NCBI GenBank assembly: GCA_964355795.1
Contig: CAYHEQ010000008.1
Coordinates: 1 to 28,772 of the forward strand
Direction of reading: 5' to 3'
Source: CAYHEQ01 sp964355795
GTDB taxonomy: Bacteria > Patescibacteriota > JACPGU01
DNA length: 28,772 bases
The notes beneath the pieces are model-generated. The model ran no database searches. It had not been told where the DNA came from and saw only the letters and a list, made by a program, of their open reading frames with translations. Within the stretch, counting starts at the first letter, position 1. The number at the start of each line of letters is the position of its first letter. A program made the translations under genes and the position numbers. Of the stretch, positions 7,621 through 15,308 are shown piece by piece.

Positions 7621-8113
7621 CAGTGATATTTCACATCTGATAAAATGGCTTAGGAGTGAGGAAAATGGGTGTATCTCTGCCCCCTGTAGGGGATCCCCGT
7701 TAATTCGGGTCATACACCCATCTTCTTCTCTCCCATGCCCTTGTTTTCCCTTCTTCGGAAGGGAAAACATTCAACTCGCTTTGGGGCTAGACACCTGTTT
7801 TCACAAAAAAAACAGAGTCCCGCCTTCAAAGCGGGTTGTCTCGAGAGAACGCTCGCACGAGAGCGGAATAGAACCAGAAAGACATCTTCCCGGACGGGAA
7901 TAGCCTTTCTTTCTTCCGCTTTTAGCGGAAAATGCCACCTCGTGGCGCGTTCTATTTCATGCTCGCAAGAGAGCTAAAAGAAGAAGCGGAAAATAGAGTT
8001 CGGCTGGTTCGTAGGGTTTCACCCAGCGAACCGGGTCCCCATTCTGGGGGCCCCGCCACTCTATTTCCGCTTTTCTTTTTGTCAAAAAAATCACCCAAAG
8101 GGTGGCTTTTTTT
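7621..8113 (+). ncRNA. Large structured noncoding RNA candidate of unknown family
   Basis: No credible protein gene lies here, but hairpins cover nearly the whole stretch. Helices that can be read by eye: 7665-7674/7712-7721 (10 bp) enclosing two small hairpins; 7742-7753/7758-7769 (12 bp, UUCG loop); 7789-7793/7837-7841 enclosing hairpins 7795-7815 and 7819-7835; and 7850-7865. A long-range helix, 7867-7874/7949-7956, encloses hairpins at 7887-7900, 7914-7930 and 7934-7946. Next come 7961-7974 and a closing helix 7983-7999/8058-8073 enclosing two stem-loops (8006-8032, 8033-8053). An intrinsic terminator ends it, and a TTGACA promoter precedes it. I found no hallmark sequences of RNase P RNA, tmRNA, SRP RNA, 6S RNA or group I/II introns. 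The structure is read manually, not folded by program. Confidence 0.75.
8084..8113 (+). terminator. Intrinsic terminator ending the structured RNA
   Basis: CACCC AAA GGGTG forms a hairpin flanked by seven A on the left and seven T on the right. It is symmetrical, so it can also stop leftward transcription, but the only element aimed at it from the left is the RNA candidate. Confidence 0.88.
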
Positions 8114-8140
8114 CTGTGTTAGTCTGCGTTAAGTTCCGCG

Positions 8141-8160
8141 CCTGCCTGCCGGCAGGCAGG
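8141..8160. repeat. 20-bp palindrome CCTGCCTGCC family
   Basis: A perfect palindrome (CCTGCCTGCC then GGCAGGCAGG) sits right at the end of xth. Degenerate relatives occur inside secA at 15557-15577, 15592-15628 and 17619-17640. Confidence 0.85.
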
Positions 8161-8925
8161 TTAGTCTGCGATCTCCAAAACGATGGGGCAATGGTCAGAT
8201 CCCATTACCTCCGGCAAAATATAGCTTTTTTTTACCTTACCCTTCAATTCATCAGAGGCAACAAAATAGTCTATCCGCCAACCGACATTATTCGCTCTGG
8301 CGTTGCCGAAGTTGCTCCACCAAGTATAATGACCCCCAGCCTTTTCAAACATTCTAAATGTATCAATATACCCATGTTGCAAAAGGCGAGAAAACCACCC
8401 GCGCTCCTCGTCAGTGAAACCTTTTTTGCCACGATTAGTTTTGAAATTCGTCAGGTCAATCTCCTCGTGCGCCACATTGAAATCACCAGTAATAATCACT
8501 GGTTTTTTCTTTCTCAATTTTTCACAATATTCTAGGAGATGATTGTTGTATTGCATTCGAAAAGGCAGACGGGAGAGCTCATCATTGGCATTGGGGAAAT
8601 AACAATTGAGTAAATAAAGGTCTGGGAATTCCGTGACCATCGTTCTCCCCTCTTGATCGCCCTCCTTCCAGCCAATTCCTTCAGAGGACGAAAGAGGTTT
8701 TTTCTTTGTGTAAGTGACAACTCCACTATAACCTTTTTTGATAGAACAAAAAGACCAATACGATTCGTAGCCATCAACATTGGCGAGAAACATCCCGACC
8801 TTTTCTGGCGTGGCTTTCGTCTCTTGGAAACAATAGACATCGGCATTCTCTTTTTTCATGAAATCAAGCAACCCCGTCTTGACCGAGGAATTGATGCCGT
8901 TCAGATTCCAAGTGATAATTTTCAT
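8161..8925 (-). CDS. xth: Exodeoxyribonuclease III (AP endonuclease)
   Basis: The product is a 254-residue Xth/ExoA-type enzyme that cuts at abasic sites in base excision repair. Visible catalytic motifs are WNLNGI near the start, FQETK (metal-binding glutamate), GDFNVAHEEIDL (catalytic D and N), a GWRIDYFVAS stretch and the terminal GSDHCPIVLEI with the catalytic SDH. An upstream in-frame ATG at 8949 would add MELRLALT, but the family begins at MKIITWN, so the start at 8925 is chosen. It converges on the structured RNA candidate upstream in coordinates and has a repeat element immediately behind its start. Confidence 0.95.
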   Translation of the reverse strand: MKIITWNLNGINSSVKTGLLDFMKKENADVYCFQETKATPEKVGMFLANVDGYESYWSFCSIKKGYSGVVTYTKKKPLSSSEGIGWKEGDQEGRTMVTEFPDLYLLNCYFPNANDELSRLPFRMQYNNHLLEYCEKLRKKKPVIITGDFNVAHEEIDLTNFKTNRGKKGFTDEERGWFSRLLQHGYIDTFRMFEKAGGHYTWWSNFGNARANNVGWRIDYFVASDELKGKVKKSYILPEVMGSDHCPIVLEIAD

Positions 8926-8978
8926 AGTCAATGCCAATCTTAATTCCAATTTTTATCCAAATCAATGCGAATAATATT

Positions 8979-9088
8979 GTCATCCTCGCCCCGAAGCGAG
9001 TTCGGGGTAAACTCCAGCGGGGATCCAGAACAACAAGACAGATATACAATAAAAATGTAATGGATTCCCAGTCAAGCCAGAAATGACA
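8979..9088. repeat. TGTCAT-ended inverted repeat element
   Basis: The element begins TGTCATCCTCGCCCC and ends CCAGAAATGACA, with GGATCCAG and TGGATTCCC towards the centre. The ends and internal words match the element at 22227-22314 and the widespread TGTCATTCCCGC...GGAATCCAG class of bacterial repeats. Confidence 0.7.
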
Positions 9089-9091
9089 GAG

Positions 9092-9490
9092 CTATAGCGC
9101 AAAAACCGCCAGCGCCAGCACCAAGAAATTAATGGCCGAGAGCACGCACCAAGTGCAAAAAGCGCGCAAGACAAAAGCTTGGATATAGGTGAAATATATC
9201 GCGAAGAGAAACCCAATGGTTATTGGAACTTTCAACCACCAAAAAGACGTCGCACCCATTGAATACAATATGGCCAATATGAAAATCGCCAGATACATGC
9301 AAAGTCCCGCTACAGAATTGGGAATACCAAAAGTTTTGCTATATTTACTCTGCTGAACCTTGCGACACCACTCGACCGGAAAGAAAAGACAGGCTACTTC
9401 TGTTCCTTTGATCTTGTGATACACCAAATAAAGCGTATCTAAAATGCCGATAAAAGAAAAAATGAATATAAGAATCAAAGGTGTATTCAT
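9092..9490 (-). CDS. Vitamin K epoxide reductase (VKOR) family protein
   Basis: This 132-residue membrane protein has four predicted helices and the cysteines expected of bacterial VKOR. One pair is in the first loop (ACLFFPVEWC), followed by the family's FGIPNSVAGL stretch. The CxxC is FCTWC near residue 112, followed by an AINF helix. Bacterial VKOR passes electrons from a DsbA-like thioredoxin to quinone, supporting disulfide formation outside the cytoplasm. No DsbA-like partner is in this window. The ATG start fits a signal-anchor first helix. Confidence 0.9.
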   Translation of the reverse strand: MNTPLILIFIFSFIGILDTLYLVYHKIKGTEVACLFFPVEWCRKVQQSKYSKTFGIPNSVAGLCMYLAIFILAILYSMGATSFWWLKVPITIGFLFAIYFTYIQAFVLRAFCTWCVLSAINFLVLALAVFAL

Positions 9491-9522
9491 GGCTATTAGT
9501 TATTAATTATAATTTAATATCC

Positions 9523-9579
9523 GATGTCCGACCTCCCTCCAAGGGCGGGCAGGCTGGGCATCCTTTGAGGTCGGACATC
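9523..9579. repeat. GATGTCCGACCTC inverted repeat
   Basis: Thirteen-base perfect arms (9523-9535 and 9567-9579) flank a loop containing CTCCAAGGGCGGGCAGG. The loop is nearly the reverse complement of the filler in the repeat at 23532-23590, so two repeat families share a module. A half-copy (GTCGAACCTC) follows at 9594. Confidence 0.8.
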
Positions 9580-9653
9580 TAATTATCTATAAAGTCGAAC
9601 CTCTTATCAGAGATATCTACCAAAGTGTCAACAATGCTCTGATTTCTTACGGC

Positions 9654-12497
9654 TTATATAATTTCCTTCAAATACTCTCCCGTGTAACTAGCCTTGATCT
9701 TGGAAACTTCTTCCGGCGTCCCCTCGGCGATTATCTCTCCTCCATTATCTCCTCCTTCAGGACCGAGGTCAATGATGTGATCGGCGCATTTAATAACATC
9801 CAGATTATGCTCAATAACCAAAATGCTGTTGCCCTTGTCCACCAAAACTTGCAAAACTGCGAGCAATCTTTTCACATCGTCAAAGTGCAAACCAGTCGTC
9901 GGCTCATCTAATATATAGAGGGTCTTGCCAGTCGCTCGACGCGAAAGCTCGGTCGCCAATTTCACCCTCTGGGCTTCTCCGCCCGAAAGAGTGGTAGATG
10001 ATTGCCCTAATCGCATATAGGAAAGTCCCACATCGTTTAACACCTGCAATTTTTGTTTGAGCGCCGGAATGTTTTGGAAAAAATCCAAAGCTTCTTCAAT
10101 AGTCATATTGAGCACATCGGAGATATTTTTGTCTTTGTAATAAATCTCCAGCACTTCCCTATTGTATCTTTTGCCCTCACAGACCTCGCAAGTGACATAA
10201 ACATCGGGGAGAAAATGCATCTCAATTTTGTTCACGCCATCGCCAGCGCAAGCTTCGCATCGTCCGCCTTTGACATTGAAGCTGAAACGCCCCTCTTTGT
10301 ACCCTCGCGCTTTGGCGTCAGGGGTCATCGCAAATATCTCGCGAATAATAGTGAAAAGCCCCGTGTAGGTGGCGGGATTGCTCCTCGGTGTTCTGCCTAT
10401 CGGTGATTGGTCAATGTCTATGATTTTGTCTAGATTTTCCGTACCTTTGATTTCTTTGCATTTACCCACTTCTTGTTGAGAATTATGATATTCAACCGAC
10501 AGTCTCTTCGCGATAATCTCATTAACCAATGACGACTTGCCTGAACCAGACACGCCCGTCACCGCCACAAACATTCCGAGAGGTATAGAGACATCAATCT
10601 TTTTCAAATTATTTTCTTCCGCGCCGATAACCACCAGAGATTTGCCACTACCCTTTCTCCTCTTGGAAGGAACAGCGATAGACATTTTGCCAGAGAGATA
10701 TTTACCTGTCAGCGATTTTGGATCAGCCTTAATATGCTTTGGCGTACCCTGCGACATTATTTTGCCCCCATGCTCTCCCGCGCCCGGACCAATATCTATC
10801 AGCCAATCCGCGCATTCCATTACTTGCTCATCGTGCTCAACCACAATAACGGTATTGTCTAGATCGCGTAGATTTTCTAGAGTTTTTATCAATCTTGCAT
10901 TGTCGCGTTGATGGAGACCAATAGTTGGTTCGTCCAATATATAGAGAACGCCCGTTAGCCCCGAACCGATTTGAGTCGCGAGCCTTATCCTCTGCGCTTC
11001 TCCGCCAGAAAGAGTGGAAGCGGTGCGATCTATCGTCAAATACGATAACCCCACATCGTTTAGAAAATTCAGTCGCGCGATTATCTCCTTGATTACTTGG
11101 TGGGCGATACTTTTTTTTCGTTCTGACAATCGCTGTGAGAGAGAGGCAAAAAACTTTATTGATTCTTCTACATTATTTTCCACCACCCGATCGATAGAGA
11201 GTCCACCGACTCTGACACCTAGGATTTCTTTTTTCAGTCTCTTGCCATGACATTCTGGACATCGCTTAATCTTCATATATTTCTCATATTCTCTGCGCGC
11301 CATATCACTATCGGTTTCCTTGAATCTTCTTTCTATATTATTGACCACGCCTTCGTAGGTTGCCGGATACTGCGCGCCCACTTGATGTTTGACATAATCG
11401 TGAGAGATGTAAAAAACTTCATCACCAGCCCCATACATAATAATGTCGCGAATCTTCTGACTCAATTTGCCAACAGGAGTATTAATATCAAACCCATATT
11501 TCTTACCTACTTCCATAAGGACCTTTGTATTCCAGCCGATATTGGCAGTCGTTCTGCTCCATGGGCGAATAGCGCCTTCGGCGATAGTTAGTCTCGGATT
11601 GGGCATAATGAGCTCTTCGTCTGCTTCTAGCCTGTGTCCTAGACCAGTACATTTCGGACAAGCGCCTTGAGGTGAATTGAAAGAGAAGCTACGAGCCGAA
11701 ATTTCGGGGAGAGAAATCCCGCATTTGGCGCAAGCGAAATGTTCGCTGAATATTTTCTCATCTTTTGTTTCAAGATTGTATATAGAGACGGTCCCGCCAC
11801 TATTTCTCAAAGCTACTTCCACAGAATCGGTGATGCGGATGCGAAGAGAATCATCTTTCTTATCAGTAATAACAATCCTGTCAACAACAATCTCAATATT
11901 GTGAGATTTGTTTTTGTCAATCGTCATTGAATCATTCATATCCAGCACATCGCCATCGACCCTGATGCGAACAAATCCTCCTTTTCTCGCCTTTTCTAGC
12001 GCCTGACGATTCTCGCCCTTTTCGCCACGAACTATTGGAGAGAGAATGAATATCTTGCTATCCTTTTTTTCTTGAAAAATTTGATCCACTATTTCTTGTA
12101 CACTTTGAGAGGAGACCTCCTTGCCACAATTGGGACAATGCACATCCCCTATTCTCGAAAAGAGTAAGCGAAGATAATCATAAATTTCGGTGACCGTGCC
12201 GACGGTGGAACGAGGATTGGAAGAGGCGCTTTTTTGGTCAATAGAAATAGCCGGTGACAGGCCATCTATCTGATCCACATCGGGCTTTTCCATCAATCCC
12301 AAAAATTGCCGCGCGTAAGAAGAGAGCGACTCCACATAGCGCCTCTGCCCTTCGGCGTAAAGTGTGTCAAAAGCCAAAGATGATTTCCCAGAACCAGAAA
12401 GCCCCGTGATCACCACCAATTTATTCCTCGGGATTTCCAAGGATATGTTTTTCAGGTTATGTTCTCGTGCCCCTTTTATAGATATGACATTCTTCAT
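9654..12497 (-). CDS. uvrA: UvrABC system protein A (excinuclease ATPase)
   Basis: UvrA recognises bulky DNA lesions and loads UvrB in nucleotide excision repair. The 947-residue protein is full length. It has a first Walker A GLSGSGKS (32-39), zinc-binding CPNC and CAKC...CPKC clusters, and a first ABC signature LSGGEAQRIRLA followed by LYILDEPTIGLH. The second half has Walker A GVSGSGKSS, a zinc module CEAC...CEVC, and a second signature LSGGEAQRVKLA with LYILDEPTTGLH. A strong promoter lies 57-85 bases upstream, divergent from the bactofilin promoter. No uvrB or uvrC is in the window. Confidence 0.98.
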   Translation of the reverse strand: MKNVISIKGAREHNLKNISLEIPRNKLVVITGLSGSGKSSLAFDTLYAEGQRRYVESLSSYARQFLGLMEKPDVDQIDGLSPAISIDQKSASSNPRSTVGTVTEIYDYLRLLFSRIGDVHCPNCGKEVSSQSVQEIVDQIFQEKKDSKIFILSPIVRGEKGENRQALEKARKGGFVRIRVDGDVLDMNDSMTIDKNKSHNIEIVVDRIVITDKKDDSLRIRITDSVEVALRNSGGTVSIYNLETKDEKIFSEHFACAKCGISLPEISARSFSFNSPQGACPKCTGLGHRLEADEELIMPNPRLTIAEGAIRPWSRTTANIGWNTKVLMEVGKKYGFDINTPVGKLSQKIRDIIMYGAGDEVFYISHDYVKHQVGAQYPATYEGVVNNIERRFKETDSDMARREYEKYMKIKRCPECHGKRLKKEILGVRVGGLSIDRVVENNVEESIKFFASLSQRLSERKKSIAHQVIKEIIARLNFLNDVGLSYLTIDRTASTLSGGEAQRIRLATQIGSGLTGVLYILDEPTIGLHQRDNARLIKTLENLRDLDNTVIVVEHDEQVMECADWLIDIGPGAGEHGGKIMSQGTPKHIKADPKSLTGKYLSGKMSIAVPSKRRKGSGKSLVVIGAEENNLKKIDVSIPLGMFVAVTGVSGSGKSSLVNEIIAKRLSVEYHNSQQEVGKCKEIKGTENLDKIIDIDQSPIGRTPRSNPATYTGLFTIIREIFAMTPDAKARGYKEGRFSFNVKGGRCEACAGDGVNKIEMHFLPDVYVTCEVCEGKRYNREVLEIYYKDKNISDVLNMTIEEALDFFQNIPALKQKLQVLNDVGLSYMRLGQSSTTLSGGEAQRVKLATELSRRATGKTLYILDEPTTGLHFDDVKRLLAVLQVLVDKGNSILVIEHNLDVIKCADHIIDLGPEGGDNGGEIIAEGTPEEVSKIKASYTGEYLKEII

Positions 12498-12553
12498 AAT
12501 ACTACTAGCTTAGATTGCTATTCCCCCTAAAAAATGAGCAAAAGATCCCTCCC

Positions 12554-12582
12554 ATTATACAGCCTTGTCAATACTTTTTCAA
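12554..12582 (-). promoter_or_regulatory. uvrA promoter
   Basis: On the minus strand TTGAAA (12577-12582, 5 of 6) and TATAAT (12554-12559, 6 of 6) are separated by 17 bases. It gives a leader of about 50 bases. It is divergent from the bactofilin promoter 24 bases away. Confidence 0.75.
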
Positions 12583-12605
12583 GCACCTTTATTTCTTCCC
12601 TATAT

Positions 12606-12634
12606 TTGATTTTTATAACTTTTGATGGTATATT
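12606..12634 (+). promoter_or_regulatory. Bactofilin operon promoter
   Basis: TTGATT (12606-12611) and TATATT (12629-12634) are 17 bases apart, with TGG directly before the -10. The predicted start near 12641 falls after the first possible ATG of the bactofilin ORF (12637) and so supports the start at 12664. Confidence 0.65.
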
Positions 12635-12663
12635 AGATGTTGTTATTAAGTAACCTAAAATAT

Positions 12664-13065
12664 ATGGCTTTATTCAAAAGAAGAGAACTCATGGCTCAAG
12701 TGACTCACGCCGAAACTATTGTCGGCGGTGGCGTCACTCTGTCGGGAAAACTGGAGGCAAAACACAACATCCAGATCAATGGCACTTTCATCGGTGAAAT
12801 AGTCGCCGAGGGTGATGTCATCGTCGGTTCTGACGGCGAAGTTAATGCTCCCATCCACGCCAAAAATGCTACTATTGCCGGCACGGTCAACGGCAATGTT
12901 AATGTTGTCAACGAATTGGACATTCTTTCTACTGGCAAAATATCTGGCGATATTTCCGCCAAAGCTTTGTCTGTCAAAAGAGGCGGAACACTGAACGGCA
13001 AGTGCCTGATGCATGGCAAGCTTGAGGAACAAAAAATAGTGAAGCCAACATACGAAACAGAATAA
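12664..13065 (+). CDS. Bactofilin (polymer-forming cytoskeletal protein)
   Basis: The 133-residue protein is a bactofilin, a beta-helical protein that self-assembles into filaments and helps organise cell envelope or division sites. The core (about residues 15-115) shows the repeated G-x-(I/V)-x pattern of the right-handed beta-helix, for example GTFIGEIVAEGDVIVGSDG, GTVNGNV and GKISGDI, ending in GKLEE. The start at 12664 (MALFKRR) is chosen because the upstream ATG at 12637 precedes the predicted transcription start. It heads a run of plus-strand genes: a lipid-kinase-like gene, infC, rpmI and rplT. Confidence 0.92.
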   Translation: MALFKRRELMAQVTHAETIVGGGVTLSGKLEAKHNIQINGTFIGEIVAEGDVIVGSDGEVNAPIHAKNATIAGTVNGNVNVVNELDILSTGKISGDISAKALSVKRGGTLNGKCLMHGKLEEQKIVKPTYETE

Positions 13066-13152
13066 CTAGTGATTAGTTTTTAGTGGTTAGGGACTAGTGT
13101 GAATATTAATTACCCCAAACTAAGAACTATCAACCAAAAACTAAAAACTATT
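13066..13152. repeat. CTAAAAACTA-type inverted repeat
   Basis: Words such as TAGTTTTTAGTGG on the left and CCAAAAACTAAAAACTA on the right form an imperfect inverted repeat filling the bactofilin to kinase gap. Confidence 0.6.
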
Positions 13153-13154
13153 TA

Positions 13155-13991
13155 ATGAATTTATATCTCTTCAATCCTGATGCCCGCGGAGGAAAGGCTA
13201 GAAAACTTGAGGCAAAAATCAAACATTACCTTAGCGAATTAGGCGCTAGCGGAGAATTTCGAGTGCTCACCAAAAAAGGCGACGCTATCAAAGCCGCCAA
13301 AGATGGCCTGAAAGACAAAGTGGACAATATCGTCGCTATCGGTGGCGATGGATTGATTAGCCAAATCCTGCCGGCGCTCGCTCACCAGAAGGTAAATCTC
13401 GGCATCATCCCTACTGGCGAAAACAATCTCTTAGCTCAAATTTTGGGCATAAAAAGTTGGCAAATTGGTTGCGAAAGCCTAATGAAACCTGACATTCTGG
13501 AGATAGATTTGGGCAAGATTGATGACCGCTATTTCACATCCACTGTTGAGATAGACACTAAGGAAGCTAAAGTGAGAAAAGTTTTACGATTTTTCAAATT
13601 GAGACCCAAGGCGCAACATATCCCTACCATGATTAATGTCAAATCAGAGCATTCAAAGCTCAAATTCCAATCAGAAGTGTCCTCCATCTCCATTAATACT
13701 GTTCCCATTAGAAAAAAAATGGACTCTCAAGAAGAAATCAATAGTGGTGTCTTTCATATTTTTATCAAAAGCAAGCCGATAAAAAACGGTAAAAAGAGGA
13801 GGAAACCAGACGAATTAACAACGCTACAGGGTAGCCAGATAGATATTGATGCCAAAACTCCTCTTTATGTGAAGGTAGACGGTGAGCCTTGTGGCAGGAC
13901 TCCCATTAAGATAAAAATAGACCCTCAAGCGCTAAGAGTGATAACGTTAAAAAAAGAAGCTCCGACCACTTCAGAAGAAAATGTTGCCTAA
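13155..13991 (+). CDS. Diacylglycerol-kinase-like (DAGK catalytic domain) protein
   Basis: The 278-residue protein has the DAGK/sphingosine-kinase fold signature: an N-terminal NPDARGGKA (matching NPxSGxG-like phosphate loops), the nucleotide-binding GGDGL (about 63-67, usually GGDGT) and IPTGENN (about 86-92, corresponding to PxGTxN). The C-terminal beta domain ends in VKVDGEP, a conserved turn in the family. It would phosphorylate a lipid such as diacylglycerol or another membrane-associated alcohol using ATP. The T-to-L and T-to-E changes in the two motifs mean the substrate, or even activity, is uncertain. It lies between bactofilin and infC. Confidence 0.82.
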   Translation: MNLYLFNPDARGGKARKLEAKIKHYLSELGASGEFRVLTKKGDAIKAAKDGLKDKVDNIVAIGGDGLISQILPALAHQKVNLGIIPTGENNLLAQILGIKSWQIGCESLMKPDILEIDLGKIDDRYFTSTVEIDTKEAKVRKVLRFFKLRPKAQHIPTMINVKSEHSKLKFQSEVSSISINTVPIRKKMDSQEEINSGVFHIFIKSKPIKNGKKRRKPDELTTLQGSQIDIDAKTPLYVKVDGEPCGRTPIKIKIDPQALRVITLKKEAPTTSEENVA

Positions 13992-14041
13992 GAAGTCAAT
14001 CCGTGATACCATAGATTATTAGCAAATATCTCTAATTTTTA

Positions 14042-14587
14042 GTGAGAAGAACTTTCTCCTATCCACAACCAAGAACAAAATTACACAGAAAAAACGAGGA
14101 AATTCGTGTTTCTTATGTCGTGCTCATTACAGATAAAGGTGAAAAGCTGGAAAATACCCCAACAGCAGAAGCTCAAAAGATGGCTTATGACAAGGGACTA
14201 GACCTCGTTTTGGTTTCGGAAAATTCCACTCCTCCAATCGCTAAATTAATGGATTGGGGTAAATACAAATACGAACAAACGAAGAAAGATCAGGAGAATA
14301 GGAAGGCGCAGAAAACTGCTGACTTGAAAGAAATAAGATTACGTCCGAAAACTGGACCTCACGATATAGGGGTCAAACTGAACAAGATAAAAGAATTTCT
14401 GACCAAGGGGCACAAGGTGAAATTAACAATGGTCTTCCGTGGTCGCGAAGCCATGTATCTAGACAAAGGCAGGGAGAGCTTAAAAAAATTGATTGCCGAT
14501 GTAGCCGATATCGCCCAAGTAGAAACCTATCCCTCGTATCAATTCAAGAGGCTGTCGGTCACCCTGATGCCATTGAAAAAAAATTAA
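14042..14587 (+). CDS. infC: Translation initiation factor IF-3
   Basis: IF-3 binds the 30S subunit, prevents premature 50S joining and checks the start codon. The 181-residue protein has the family N-terminus (KNEEIRVSYVVLITDKGE), a central lysine-rich linker around PPIAKLMDWGKYKYEQ and the C-terminal domain with KEIRLRPKTGPHDIGVKL and VFRGREA. The start codon is GTG, with no obvious Shine-Dalgarno site; IF-3 genes commonly use a non-ATG start. The order infC-rpmI-rplT is the conserved ribosomal operon. Confidence 0.97.
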   Translation: MRRTFSYPQPRTKLHRKNEEIRVSYVVLITDKGEKLENTPTAEAQKMAYDKGLDLVLVSENSTPPIAKLMDWGKYKYEQTKKDQENRKAQKTADLKEIRLRPKTGPHDIGVKLNKIKEFLTKGHKVKLTMVFRGREAMYLDKGRESLKKLIADVADIAQVETYPSYQFKRLSVTLMPLKKN

Positions 14588-14658
14588 GAAATTAAAAAAA
14601 TAAGAAATTACAATTATCATTCGCGATAATTCGCGTTAATTAGTGAAAATTAGCGACC

Positions 14659-14853
14659 ATGAAACTAAAAACTAAAAAATCATTAGCCAAGAGGATTAAA
14701 ATCACCTCAACGGGAAAGCTGAAAAAGAGACGCACTCATCAGTCGCATTTGATGTGGAATAAATCAAAGAAGAGGAAAAGAAAGATGGCTAAGACCAACA
14801 CCATCAACAAAGTTGACGCCAGGACGATCCGTCGTCTCCTCCCGTATTCGTAA
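14659..14853 (+). CDS. rpmI: 50S ribosomal protein L35
   Basis: This 64-residue, strongly basic protein matches L35: it begins MKLKTKKSLAKRIKITSTGK, has a central RRTHQSHL, and ends with DARTIRRLLPYS. It sits in the standard position between infC and rplT. No clear ribosome binding site precedes it; an AATTCGCG/TTAATT repeat occupies the gap after infC. Confidence 0.97.
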   Translation: MKLKTKKSLAKRIKITSTGKLKKRRTHQSHLMWNKSKKRKRKMAKTNTINKVDARTIRRLLPYS

Positions 14854-14855
14854 TT

Positions 14856-14886
14856 ATAGGTCATATAGGTCCTATGCGACCTATCC
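14856..14886 (+). promoter_or_regulatory. Inverted repeat in the rpmI-rplT gap
   Basis: ATAGGTC and GACCTAT can pair around an ATATAGGTCCTAT core, giving competing hairpins just before the L20 start. L20 represses its own operon in several bacteria, so the hairpin may matter, but the same words also occur as a repeat at 15279-15290. Confidence 0.45.
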
Positions 14887-14892
14887 AAAATT

Positions 14893-15237
14893 ATGCCCAG
14901 AGTCAAACGCGCCGTAATGGCCAAAAAAAAGCATAAGAAACTACGCGCCCGAGCAAAGGGGCGACGACTTTTGAATAGGACCACCATCAAGAGAGCTCGC
15001 CAGATGGATTTGAAATCTGGCGTCAGAGCTTACGCTGATAGGAGAAGGAAGAAAAGGACGATGAGAGCTCTCTGGAATATCCGCATCAATGCAGCTATTA
15101 GACCATTGGGCATCACTTATTCCAAATTCATCAATCTTTTGAAAAAGAAAAATATCGAACTCGACCGCAAAGTCCTCTCGGAATTGGCCAAAGACTATCC
15201 GGAGATATTTGCCAAGGTAGTAGAGCAAGTGAGATAG
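14893..15237 (+). CDS. rplT: 50S ribosomal protein L20
   Basis: The 114-residue product is L20, an early 23S rRNA assembly protein. Typical parts are MPRVKRAV, the basic extended arm with AKGRR, the RKKRTMRALWNIRINAA helix and the C-terminal globular part starting GITYSKFINLLKK. A strong terminator follows within a few bases, closing the plus-strand operon. Confidence 0.98.
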   Translation: MPRVKRAVMAKKKHKKLRARAKGRRLLNRTTIKRARQMDLKSGVRAYADRRRKKRTMRALWNIRINAAIRPLGITYSKFINLLKKKNIELDRKVLSELAKDYPEIFAKVVEQVR

Positions 15238-15239
15238 GA

Positions 15240-15272
15240 AAAAGTCCGCCGATTCGGCGGGCTATTTTTATT
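15240..15272 (+). terminator. Terminator of the infC-rpmI-rplT operon
   Basis: Stem GTCCGCCG/CGGCGGGC with an ATT loop (15244-15262) is followed by TATTTTTATT. It begins right after the rplT stop codon. Confidence 0.9.
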
Positions 15273-15273
15273 A

Positions 15274-15302
15274 TTGACAGGTCCTATACGCAGAAGTAAA
15301 AT
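15274..15302 (+). promoter_or_regulatory. Promoter of a small RNA candidate
   Basis: A perfect TTGACA (15274-15279) is 17 bases from TAAAAT (15297-15302, 5 of 6). It lies between the rplT terminator and the end of secA, with no plus-strand gene downstream for several kilobases. Confidence 0.65.
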
Positions 15303-15308
15303 ACGTCT

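Noticed and set aside
7621..8113. RNase P RNA, tmRNA or SRP RNA
   Set aside because: I looked for the P4 GAGGAAAGTCC and ACAGAA blocks, a tRNA-like T-arm with CCA end and tag reading frame, and the SRP GGAAGCAGC core, on both strands, and found none.
7586..8132. Three short overlapping plus-strand ORFs in the recG-xth gap
   Set aside because: They overlap one another in different frames, have no family features, and run across the hairpins and the terminator; the RNA explanation fits better.
8926..8949. Longer xth start at 8949
   Set aside because: The extra MELRLALT is outside the family pattern; homologues begin at MKIITWN.
12554..12570. TTGACA adjacent to TATAAT upstream of uvrA as a promoter pair
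   Set aside because: Only six bases separate them; the TTGAAA 17 bases from TATAAT is the plausible -35.
12637..12663. Longer bactofilin start at 12637
   Set aside because: It lies before the predicted transcription start and adds a non-family extension.
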